Below are positions 56,759 to 64,000 of a stretch of DNA of 64,000 nucleotides, in pieces (the stretch's first letter is position 1; each line of letters begins with the position of its first letter). Position numbers and translations under genes: made by a program. The DNA comes from JAXLQL01 sp046331625. GTDB lineage: Bacteria > Acidobacteriota > Terriglobia > Bryobacterales > Bryobacteraceae. The notes beneath the pieces were generated by a model that worked only from the letters and a program-made list of their open reading frames with translations, was not told the origin of the DNA and searched no databases. The DNA lies in contig JAXLQL010000004.1 in the NCBI GenBank assembly GCA_046331625.1, positions 372,001 through 436,000 of the forward strand, written 5' to 3'.

Positions 56759-59700
56759 ATGTTCCGAAACTTGCTTTTAGGTGCTGGCGCCTTGTCTCTC
56801 GCCGCTACTCTGGCTTGGGGACAGCAGGTGTCTGGTTCGATCGGCGGCACCGTGCATGACGCGCAAGGAGCCGTTGTGCCGAATGCCAAGATCGTTTTGA
56901 TGGACGTAGCTCAGGGTGACCAACGCGAATCGGTCACCAATAACGATGGGCTGTTTTTCCTCAATCCGCTCAAGCCTTCCGTATATACGGTACGCGTGGA
57001 AGCCCAAGGCTTCAAGCGCTTCGAGCGGAAGGAAATCAAGCTGTTCGCCAATGACCGTATCGATTTGGGCGTGATCCAACTCGAGGTCGGCGGCGTTACG
57101 GAAACCGTGGTGGTGGAAGCACAGGGCGCCGAGATCAAGACGCAGGGCGCCGAGCGCTCGGGCGTGCTGACCTCGAGCCAGGTGGTCAACCTCGCGCTCC
57201 TCACCCGCGACTTCCTGCAGCTCACCAAGACCCTGCCCGGCGTGGTGCAGAACGGCGGCGTCGGCGGAGCCATCAACGGCAATCGCAACAACGCCAACAA
57301 CCTCACCGTCGACGGCGTCACCAATATCGATACCGGTTCCAACGGCGGCGTGCTCGCCACGTTGAACATGGATCAGATCGCCGAGTTCAAGGTACTCACC
57401 AACGCCGCGCCCGCCGAATTCGGCCGCTCATCCGGCGCGCAGATCAACGTCATCTCGAAGTCCGGTTCGAAAGACTTCCACGGAACTGGCTACCTCTTCC
57501 ATCGCCACGAAGGCCTCAACGCCAACAACTGGCTCAACAACCAGCAGCCCCAGGCCGACGGAAATGCTCGTCCGCGCCAGCTCTACCGGTACAACTATGC
57601 GGGCTTCAATGCCGGCGGTCCGGTGCTGATCCCGGGCACCAGCATCAACCGCAACCGCGACAAGCTCTTCTTCTTCGTGAATATGGAGTGGCAGAAGCAG
57701 CTCGCGGCGAACACGATCCGCAACGTGACCGTGCCCACTGACCTGCAGCGCCGCGGCGACTTCACCCAGACCAAGGAAGGCGACGGCCGTCCGGTATTCA
57801 TTCGCGATCCGCTCTCCACCCTGCCCTGCGCCACCAACGCCGGCGGTGGCGGGTGCTTCCCCGGCAACATCATCCCGGCCAGCCGCATCAACTCCGACGG
57901 TCAGAAGCTGCTCGGGTTCTACCCGCAGCCCAACGCCAGCGACAACCAGTACAACTATCAGACTCAGGTTTCCGACCAGTTTCCGCGCCGCGAAAACATG
58001 TTCCGCGGCGACTACAACATCAACGACAAGTGGCGCCTCTACTCGCGCTACATGTACACGGTGAGCTCGCGCAACATGTCGTATGGCCAGTGGAACGCCG
58101 ACTACAACATTCCGTGGGCGCCCATGAACTTCGGCAATCCCGGCTGGAGCCTCATCACCAACCTCACCACGGTGATCAACCCGACTCTCACCAACGAGTT
58201 CATCATCGGCTCCTCGAAGAACGTTCTGAACATCGATCCCGTGGACAAGACGTTCGATCGCTCCAAGCTGAACCTCAGCTACAAGATGCCGTTCGCCGAC
58301 GCCGACAAGCTCGGCCTGGTGCAGAACTGGCGCTTCGGCGGCGTGCCCAACGCTCCATTCTCCAACTTCTCCGGCACCCCGTTCCGCAACTTCAACCACA
58401 CCTGGGACATCACCGACAATGTCTCGAAGATCATGGGCACCCATACCTTCAAGGCCGGCGTCTACTTGAACAAGAGCCTCAAAGATCAGACGGCGTTCAC
58501 CAGCGTGAATGGCGACATCTGGTTCGATCGCGATTCCCAAAACCCCGGCGATACCAACTGGGCCTACTCGAACGCGCTACTCGGCAACTTCCAGCGCCTG
58601 GCGCAATCGAACACCGTGCTCAACGGCCAATACCGGAGCTGGAACGTGGAGTTCTTCGCGCAGGATAGCTGGCGCGCTTCGTCGAAGCTCTCGATCGATT
58701 ACGGCCTGCGGTTCTATTGGATCCAGCCGCAGTACGATCGCGCGCTGCAGACGAGTTCGTTCAACCCGGCGCTCTACAACGCGGCCAACTCGGCCGCGCT
58801 CGTGCAGCCAGTTCTGCAGAACGGAGCCGTGGCCGGTCTGAACACGGTCACCAATACGATCGTTCCGCGCGCGCTCATCGGCTCGATCATCAACAACAAC
58901 AAGGGATTCGTCAACGGCCTCTACGCCAACGGCATGGGCTTGGCGGGCAAAGACGGTTATCCCAAGGGCCTGATCAACGATCGCGGAATCCACTACGCGC
59001 CTCGCTTGGGCGTCGCCTATACGTTCATGCCGAAGACCGTGCTCCGCGTGGGCGCGGGCTTGTTCTACGATCGCTTCCAGGGCAACCCCGTGTTCGACAT
59101 GCTGCCCAACCCGCCCTCGACCATCCGCCCGACGTTCTACTTCGGCAACCTCTCGCAGATCGGGAATCTCCAAGGGACCTTCTTCCCGGCTGACGTGCGC
59201 GGCTTCGACATCGGCGGGCACGTTCCCACCACCGCCAACTTCAACGTGACGATCCAGCGCGAAATCGCCAAGGGCACCGTTCTCGATGTCGGCTACGTGG
59301 GCACCAAGGGCTGGCACCTATTGAACCGCTTCAACGTCAATGCCCTGCCGCTTGGCAGCGCGTGGCTGCGGCAGAATCAGGATCCGACCATCGCCAACCA
59401 GACCACCGATGGCCGCACGGCGAAGCTCAACAACCTGTATCGCCCCTACCTCGGATTCGGGAACATCCCGATCACACAGTTCGGCGGCATCAGCAACTAC
59501 AATGCGCTGCAAGTCAACCTGACGCGCAACTTCCGCAACGGCCTGCAATTCGGTGCGGCCTACACGTGGTCAAAGACGTTGGGCATCGCCAACGGCGACC
59601 AGGATGAAGTCCATCCGTTCAACTACAAGATGGGCAACTACGGCTTCCTGGACTATGACGTGCCGCAAATGCTGGCCCTCAACTTCGTCTATGACGTACC

Positions 59701-60277
59701 GAAGCTGGCGCGCGGAAGTTGGGCCAAGCCCGGCCTCACCCACATTCTGAACGGCTGGCAGATCTCGGGCATCACCACCTTCCAGGGTGGGTTCCCGGGC
59801 AACGTCAGCGTCGGCTTCACCGGCATCGGCGGCGAGTTGAACCGCGTCTACACCGGATCGGAGCAGGTGGCTCCGCGCGTCGCCTTGTCCGGCAATCCGG
59901 TCAAGTCGAGCGGCCGCACCAACGATGCCTACATCGACACGAGCGTCTTCAAGGCGCCCGTAGTGGGCTCCTCTGGCCTCGAGTCGGCGCGCTACATCGT
60001 TCGCCGCCCCGGCATCAACAACTGGGATGCGTCGATCTTCAAGAACGTGCAGTTCACTGAAACCAAGTACCTGCAGTTGCGTTTCGAGATGTTCAACGCG
60101 TTCAACCACACGCAGTTTTCTGATTTCAACCGCAGCGTGACGTTCAACCCCTCCACCGGCGCGATCACCAATCTTCCCACCGCGCTCGGCGGCGGCGGCG
60201 GACGCTACGGCTTCGGGGCGATCAACTCGGCGCGCGATCCGCGCTTCATTCAGTTGGCCACGAAGTTCTACTTCTGA
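56759..60277 (+). CDS. Oar-like TonB-dependent receptor with carboxypeptidase-regulatory domain
   Basis: The 1,172-residue protein has a signal peptide (MFRNLLLGAGALSLAATLAWG), an N-terminal Ig-like carboxypeptidase-regulatory domain (SGSIGGTVHDAQGAVVPNAKI), a plug (VVNLALLTRDFLQLTKTLPG; NANNLTVDGVTNIDTGSNGG; INVISKSGSKDFHGTGYLF) and a large barrel that ends in Phe (IQLATKFYF), as outer-membrane proteins do. In acidobacteria such receptors come in dozens and import sugars, peptides or siderophores. The ASPIC/UnbV gene follows after 8 nt, an arrangement often seen for this group. It is intact, unlike the receptor at 35-38 kb. Confidence 0.93.
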   Translation: MFRNLLLGAGALSLAATLAWGQQVSGSIGGTVHDAQGAVVPNAKIVLMDVAQGDQRESVTNNDGLFFLNPLKPSVYTVRVEAQGFKRFERKEIKLFANDRIDLGVIQLEVGGVTETVVVEAQGAEIKTQGAERSGVLTSSQVVNLALLTRDFLQLTKTLPGVVQNGGVGGAINGNRNNANNLTVDGVTNIDTGSNGGVLATLNMDQIAEFKVLTNAAPAEFGRSSGAQINVISKSGSKDFHGTGYLFHRHEGLNANNWLNNQQPQADGNARPRQLYRYNYAGFNAGGPVLIPGTSINRNRDKLFFFVNMEWQKQLAANTIRNVTVPTDLQRRGDFTQTKEGDGRPVFIRDPLSTLPCATNAGGGGCFPGNIIPASRINSDGQKLLGFYPQPNASDNQYNYQTQVSDQFPRRENMFRGDYNINDKWRLYSRYMYTVSSRNMSYGQWNADYNIPWAPMNFGNPGWSLITNLTTVINPTLTNEFIIGSSKNVLNIDPVDKTFDRSKLNLSYKMPFADADKLGLVQNWRFGGVPNAPFSNFSGTPFRNFNHTWDITDNVSKIMGTHTFKAGVYLNKSLKDQTAFTSVNGDIWFDRDSQNPGDTNWAYSNALLGNFQRLAQSNTVLNGQYRSWNVEFFAQDSWRASSKLSIDYGLRFYWIQPQYDRALQTSSFNPALYNAANSAALVQPVLQNGAVAGLNTVTNTIVPRALIGSIINNNKGFVNGLYANGMGLAGKDGYPKGLINDRGIHYAPRLGVAYTFMPKTVLRVGAGLFYDRFQGNPVFDMLPNPPSTIRPTFYFGNLSQIGNLQGTFFPADVRGFDIGGHVPTTANFNVTIQREIAKGTVLDVGYVGTKGWHLLNRFNVNALPLGSAWLRQNQDPTIANQTTDGRTAKLNNLYRPYLGFGNIPITQFGGISNYNALQVNLTRNFRNGLQFGAAYTWSKTLGIANGDQDEVHPFNYKMGNYGFLDYDVPQMLALNFVYDVPKLARGSWAKPGLTHILNGWQISGITTFQGGFPGNVSVGFTGIGGELNRVYTGSEQVAPRVALSGNPVKSSGRTNDAYIDTSVFKAPVVGSSGLESARYIVRRPGINNWDASIFKNVQFTETKYLQLRFEMFNAFNHTQFSDFNRSVTFNPSTGAITNLPTALGGGGGRYGFGAINSARDPRFIQLATKFYF

Positions 60278-60285
60278 AGCCTGCA

Positions 60286-61968
60286 GTGCAGTTCCACGCA
60301 AACAAGGGCCGGCTCGCGCTGGCCCTTTTGCTTTTGGCGGGCGTGATCTTCGCGCAAGGCGTCGCGTCGCGCGGAGTCTCGAATGCCGCTCGCGGCAGGT
60401 TCTCGGGAAAGCCATGGCCTGTGCGCTTCGCTGACGTGTCGGCTCGCGCGGGGCTCAGGCGCTCCACGGTGTACGGCGGCGTCGATCGCATTGACTATCT
60501 GGTGGAATCCTCGGGCGGCGGACTCGCCGCAATCGACTACGACGGCGACGGCTGGCTCGACCTCTTCATCGTCAATGGCACTCGCTTCGATGCCGTGCCC
60601 GCGGGGGCGCACCACCTGCTCTATCGCAACAATCACGACGGCACGTTCACCGACGTGAGCGAACGCGCCGGAGTCGCGAAGTCCGGGTGGGGAATGGGAG
60701 TGGCTCTCGGCGACTATGACGGCGATGGCCACGATGATCTCTACGTCACGCAATGGGGCCACGACATTCTGTTCCGCAACAACGGCGACGGAACGTTTCG
60801 CGATGTCACCTCTGCCTCAGGGCTCGCTTCCGCCGCAACGCGCTGGGGTTCAGGCGCAACGTTCATCGACTACGATCACGACGGAGACCTCGACCTCTTC
60901 GTCGCCCACTACCTCGAGTTCGATCCGGCCCGCACGCCGAGGCCTGGCGCCAATCCCAATTGCACGTGGAAGGGGATCGCGGTGGCGTGCGGTCCGCGTG
61001 GACTCACACCGAGCCGCCCGTCGCTCTATCGCAACGATCGCGGACGCTTTGTCGACGTGACAGCCGCGTCAGGCATCGCCAAAGCGCAGCCGACGTATGG
61101 CATGACCGCGGTCGCCGCCGACTTCGACGATGACGGCTGGCCCGACCTCTACATGGCTTCTGACTCCACGCCGAGCCTCTACTTCCGCAATCGCCATGAC
61201 GGCACGTTCGTGGAGGAAGGGCTCGAGCGCGCGCTTGCCGTGAATGAGGATGGCCGCGAGCAGGCAGGCATGGGGATCGCAGTCGCCGACGTGAATGGCG
61301 ATGGCCGGCTCGACGCGTTCAAGACTCACTTCGCCGAAGACACGCCGGTGCTGTATCTCGGGGAGGGCACGGGACAGTTCCGCGATGCGACCCTGGCGAG
61401 CGGGCTCGCCGTAGAGACGCGCTACGTCGGCTGGGGCGCTTCGTTCGCCGACTTCGATAACGACGGCCTGCCGGATCTGTTCTGGGTGACGGGACATCTC
61501 TACCCCGAGCTGAAGCTCGCCGATTTTCCCTATCGTACGCCGCCTTTGCTGTTTCGAAATCTAGGCCAGGGGCGCTTCGAGCAGATCGCTCTCGATGCGG
61601 CGCCGCATTCGAGCCGCGGGTCGATTGCAGCGGACTTCGACAACGACGGTGACCTCGACGTGGTGATCTGGAATCGCAACGAAGCACCCACGATGCTACG
61701 CAACGATCTCGCGGCCGCGCATCGCTGGATCCAGTTCGAAGCACCGATCCACACGCGCGTCACAGTGCGCGGGTTCGCGCAGGAAGTGCTGAGCCAGTCG
61801 AGTTTCTACTCGGCTCCGGGGCGCGTGCTGCATTTCGGGTTGGGTTCTCAGGCGGGCGTCGTGGATGCGACGGTGCGATATCCGGATGGATCCACGCGGG
61901 TGTGGAAAGGGCTCGCCGCGAACAGGCGCTACCGGCTCAATGCACGATCCACCGATCCACTACGCTAG
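60286..61968 (+). CDS. ASPIC/UnbV FG-GAP (CRTAC1-like) repeat protein
   Basis: The protein is 560 residues from GTG 60286, with a signal peptide (GRLALALLLLAGVIFAQGVA). Repeated FG-GAP calcium-binding blades follow: IDYDGDGWLDLFIVNG, LGDYDGDGHDDLYVTQWG, FIDYDHDGDLDLFVAHYL, AADFDDDGWPDLYMAS and FADFDNDGLPDLFWVTG. The C-terminus is an ASPIC/UnbV domain (HRWIQFEAPIHTRVTV; SSFYSAPGRVLHFGLGSQ; VDATVRYPDGSTRVW). It is extracellular or on the cell surface. It is likely to work with the adjacent outer-membrane receptor as a glycan- or ligand-binding partner (inference). Confidence 0.9.
   Translation: MQFHANKGRLALALLLLAGVIFAQGVASRGVSNAARGRFSGKPWPVRFADVSARAGLRRSTVYGGVDRIDYLVESSGGGLAAIDYDGDGWLDLFIVNGTRFDAVPAGAHHLLYRNNHDGTFTDVSERAGVAKSGWGMGVALGDYDGDGHDDLYVTQWGHDILFRNNGDGTFRDVTSASGLASAATRWGSGATFIDYDHDGDLDLFVAHYLEFDPARTPRPGANPNCTWKGIAVACGPRGLTPSRPSLYRNDRGRFVDVTAASGIAKAQPTYGMTAVAADFDDDGWPDLYMASDSTPSLYFRNRHDGTFVEEGLERALAVNEDGREQAGMGIAVADVNGDGRLDAFKTHFAEDTPVLYLGEGTGQFRDATLASGLAVETRYVGWGASFADFDNDGLPDLFWVTGHLYPELKLADFPYRTPPLLFRNLGQGRFEQIALDAAPHSSRGSIAADFDNDGDLDVVIWNRNEAPTMLRNDLAAAHRWIQFEAPIHTRVTVRGFAQEVLSQSSFYSAPGRVLHFGLGSQAGVVDATVRYPDGSTRVWKGLAANRRYRLNARSTDPLR
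60304..60336 (+). terminator. Terminator-like hairpin overlapping the ASPIC/UnbV start
   Basis: AAGGGCC (60304-60310) and GGCCCTT (60321-60327) form a perfect 7-bp stem followed by TTGCTTTT. It lies 27 nt after the receptor stop but inside the signal-peptide codons of the next gene, so it may reduce read-through between the two. Confidence 0.45.
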
Positions 61969-61973
61969 AGAGC

Positions 61974-62423
61974 ATGCAGCATCTGTTCGAGCGGTCAACC
62001 GCGGACGAAGTGATCTCCCGCATCGGGAAGCTGCAGCCCGCCTCCGTGAGGCAATGGGGCAAGATGGATGCGGCACAGATGATGGCTCACTGCTCCATCA
62101 CCATGGACATCGCGTCGGGCAGGTTGAAGCTGCCACGGCTGTTCATCGGCAGGATCCTTGCGCCATTCGTGAAGTCGATCTACACCAACGACAAGCCTTT
62201 CAGCAACAACGGTCCCACAGGTAAGGAACTCGTCGTTGCGGATGCGAGGGACTTTGCGCGAGAGAAGGAGTCGCTCATCGCGAAGGTTCGCCAGTTCTCA
62301 GAAGGCGGAGAAGCCGCATGCACGCGGCATCCGCACCCCTTCTTCGGCGAGCTGACGCCCGCTGCCTGGGGTCGAGGCATGTACAAGCATCTCGATCATC
62401 ATCTGCGCCAGTTCGGCGTTTGA
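61974..62423 (+). CDS. DUF1569 (DinB-like fold) protein
   Basis: The protein is 149 residues from ATG 61974. It reads MQHLFERSTADEVISRIGKL, QWGKMDAAQMMAHCSITMDIASG (the His of the DinB-like site), FAREKESLIAKVRQFSEGG, HPFFGELTPAAWGRGMYKHLDHHLRQFG. The three histidines in HCSI and HLDHH are where DinB-like proteins bind metal. Function is unknown; related enzymes use thiols such as mycothiol or bacillithiol. It starts 5 nt after the ASPIC/UnbV stop. Confidence 0.87.
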   Translation: MQHLFERSTADEVISRIGKLQPASVRQWGKMDAAQMMAHCSITMDIASGRLKLPRLFIGRILAPFVKSIYTNDKPFSNNGPTGKELVVADARDFAREKESLIAKVRQFSEGGEAACTRHPHPFFGELTPAAWGRGMYKHLDHHLRQFGV

Positions 62424-62450
62424 TTCGACGGAACGAGCCCAAACAGCGTC

Positions 62451-64000
62451 ATGTCTTTCATGCCCGCACTTTCGCTCATGCGCCAGCCTCGCTTCGCACT
62501 CGGCGTCATCGCGACGCTCGCTCTCGGCATCGCGGTGAGCACGTTTCTCTTTGCGTTCCTGAACGCCGTGGTGCTGCGTCCGCTACCGTATCGCGACCCT
62601 CACGAGCTCGCGATGCTCTGGACCAACGACGTCAAGCGCGGGATTCCCGAAGAGGGCGTCGGCTATCCGACGGTGGATGACTGGCGAGCGCAGTCACGCG
62701 TCTTTGCGAGCTTCGCTACGTGCGGTCGAGGCGGACAGGCGATTCTCGGCGGCCAGGCAGAGCCCGAGCGAATCGAAGTCGCCATCGTTTCGTCGAACCT
62801 GTGGGACGTGCTCGGTGTACCGCCGATGCTCGGGCGCGCGTTCACGCATGACGAGGATATGCGCTCGGAGCGGGTAGCCGTGATCAGCCACTCGCTTTGG
62901 ACTCGGCGCTTCGGCGCGGCGCGCGACGCTCTCGATCGCACCATCGATCTCGATGGACGCCCCTATCGCGTGATCGGCGTGATGCGGGCGAGCTTTGCGT
63001 TTCCGAATCGCGAGGTGGATGCGTGGATTCCGCTGCTCGACCATTCCGAATACCGCCAACTCCGCACACGCCGGGAGGCCGATTTCCTGAAGGTGGTGGC
63101 GCGTCTGCGCCCGGGCCACACGCTCGCTGAAGCCGATCGCGAGATGAACGAGATCGGCCGGAGGCTGACCGCTCGCTATCCTTCTTCCGATCCTGACTTC
63201 GCCGGTTACGCCGTTACTGTGTTGCCATTCGCGCGGCAGTACGTCGGGGAGGCGCTGCCGCGCGCGCTGTGGCTGCTGCTCGCCGCGGTGGGATTCGTGC
63301 TGCTGGCCGGATGCGCCAACGCCGCCGGATTGATGCTCGCGCGAAACCATTCACGAGGCCGGGAATTCGCGGTACGTGCAGCGTTGGGTGCGGGAGTGCC
63401 CGCGTTGCTTCGAGAGCAACTCGCGGAGTCGCTATTGCTCGCATCGGCTGCAGGCATGGCGGGATCGCTTGCCGGATGGTGGATGGTGCGCGCGGCGATC
63501 GTACTCGCGGCAGGCGAAGTGCCGCGTCTCGACGAAGCAACGTTCGACTGGAGCGTGGCTGCGTTCGCGGTGCTCGCGTCGATGCTCACGGTCCTCGTCT
63601 GCGGACCGCTTGCCGCGCTCGCTGCTGCCCGGGTCGCTCCCGCTGACGCGATGCGCGAGGGCGCCAGTCGCGGTGCATCAGGAAGCCATCGCGCGCAATG
63701 GTGGCTGGCCGCGGCGCAGGCCGCATTCACCGTGTTGCTGCTCGCGGGCGCGGGGTTGCTGCTCGGACACCTGCTCGAACTGCGCCGCGTGGATCCGGGC
63801 TTTCGCGCCAAGGACAGGCTCTTGCTCCGCGTGGATCCAACGGGACAGGCGCCCGTGTTTTGGCGCAGTCTGCTCGCGCGGCTCAATGCAATGCCGGGCG
63901 TGCAGGCGGGTGCGATCCAGAGCTTCGTCCGCGATCTGAATCCGGACAACACCGCTTTTGTCGAGGGCCGCGGGCTCGTCGATAACGAGAAACTCGCCGG
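62451..64000 (+). CDS. ABC transporter permease (MacB/FtsX, acidobacterial ADOP type), C-terminus off the window
   Basis: The frame is open from ATG 62451 to the window end (516 codons seen). N-terminal helix VIATLALGIAVSTFLFAFLNAVVLRPLPY leads to a MacB periplasmic core domain (LAMLWTNDVKRGIPEEGVGYPTVDDW; IVSSNLWDVLGVPPMLGRAF; VAVISHSLWTRRFG; VIGVMRASFAFPN), then the FtsX helices (ALWLLLAAVGFVLLAGCANAAGLMLARNHSR-GREFAVRAALGAG) and a second set. ADOP permeases of this type are numerous in acidobacteria and usually lack a neighbouring ATPase. An ATPase is not seen here. Confidence 0.9.
   Translation, partial: MSFMPALSLMRQPRFALGVIATLALGIAVSTFLFAFLNAVVLRPLPYRDPHELAMLWTNDVKRGIPEEGVGYPTVDDWRAQSRVFASFATCGRGGQAILGGQAEPERIEVAIVSSNLWDVLGVPPMLGRAFTHDEDMRSERVAVISHSLWTRRFGAARDALDRTIDLDGRPYRVIGVMRASFAFPNREVDAWIPLLDHSEYRQLRTRREADFLKVVARLRPGHTLAEADREMNEIGRRLTARYPSSDPDFAGYAVTVLPFARQYVGEALPRALWLLLAAVGFVLLAGCANAAGLMLARNHSRGREFAVRAALGAGVPALLREQLAESLLLASAAGMAGSLAGWWMVRAAIVLAAGEVPRLDEATFDWSVAAFAVLASMLTVLVCGPLAALAAARVAPADAMREGASRGASGSHRAQWWLAAAQAAFTVLLLAGAGLLLGHLLELRRVDPGFRAKDRLLLRVDPTGQAPVFWRSLLARLNAMPGVQAGAIQSFVRDLNPDNTAFVEGRGLVDNEKLA

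Overview
This is a GC-rich bacterial chromosome segment, most like an acidobacterium of the Solibacter/Bryobacter type. That assignment is inference from gene content: two Oar-like carboxypeptidase-regulatory/TonB-type receptors, one paired with an ASPIC/UnbV FG-GAP protein; a MacB/ADOP-type permease; an ECF sigma factor fused operonically to a Ser/Thr kinase with a TolB-like propeller; DUF1080, ThuA and DUF1569 proteins; and dispersed short palindromes. No rRNA, tRNA or CRISPR array was seen.

The outstanding feature is a complete diversity-generating retroelement (DGR) at 8.0-12.6 kb. A plus-strand target gene encodes a DUF4062 domain, a NACHT-type NTPase and a C-terminal formylglycine-generating-enzyme-like (C-type-lectin fold) domain. 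Its last 115 nt (VR, 10654-10768) match an inverted template repeat (TR, 11030-11144, read on the minus strand). They differ at 15 positions, all of them TR adenines (15 of 30 adenines changed, 0 of 85 other bases). Next to the TR, on the minus strand, lie a DGR-type reverse transcriptase (YVDD, LGNQTSQ) and an Avd-like helical protein, coupled by ATGA. Unusual points are the convergent (inverted) TR/VR layout, three hairpins between VR and TR, loss of the catalytic cysteines in the variable domain, and an apparent one-base deletion (about 9656) that splits the target into two frames. Just upstream is a 90-bp G-rich tandem array inside a protein of the NARKHGL type.

Layout: 0-6.5 kb, DUF1080 end, membrane protein plus winged-helix regulator, glucose/sorbosone dehydrogenase-like secreted protein, secreted helical-repeat protein. 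6.5-12.7 kb, repeat gene and DGR. 12.7-24.4 kb, mostly plus-strand metabolic genes (B12-binding mutase subunit, NYN-LOTUS RNase-like protein with RidA and a PLP enzyme, VOC proteins, ThuA, FISUMP-hydrolase fusion), then ruvA, rsmE and a secreted repeat protein. 24.4-34.6 kb, a broken YhcG nuclease, a glycosyltransferase, Xaa-Pro peptidase, a CHASE2 histidine kinase/NtrC-type regulator pair, a Rossmann protein and two tandem LRR paralogues with matching promoters. 34.9-46.4 kb, a frameshifted receptor, a MITE-like element, a triple RidA protein, a minus-strand deacetylase-ACP-ketosynthase-aldo/keto reductase operon, and a CbiMQO cobalt transporter. 46.4-64 kb, sigma factor-kinase, two propeller-like secreted proteins, inositol-phosphate synthase with an epimerase, LytTR regulator, FdhE-like zinc protein, receptor/ASPIC pair, DUF1569 and a permease running off the end.

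Three genes (DGR target, the 35-38 kb receptor, YhcG) carry frameshifts; the first two are single-site and could be sequence errors, the third is clearly decayed.
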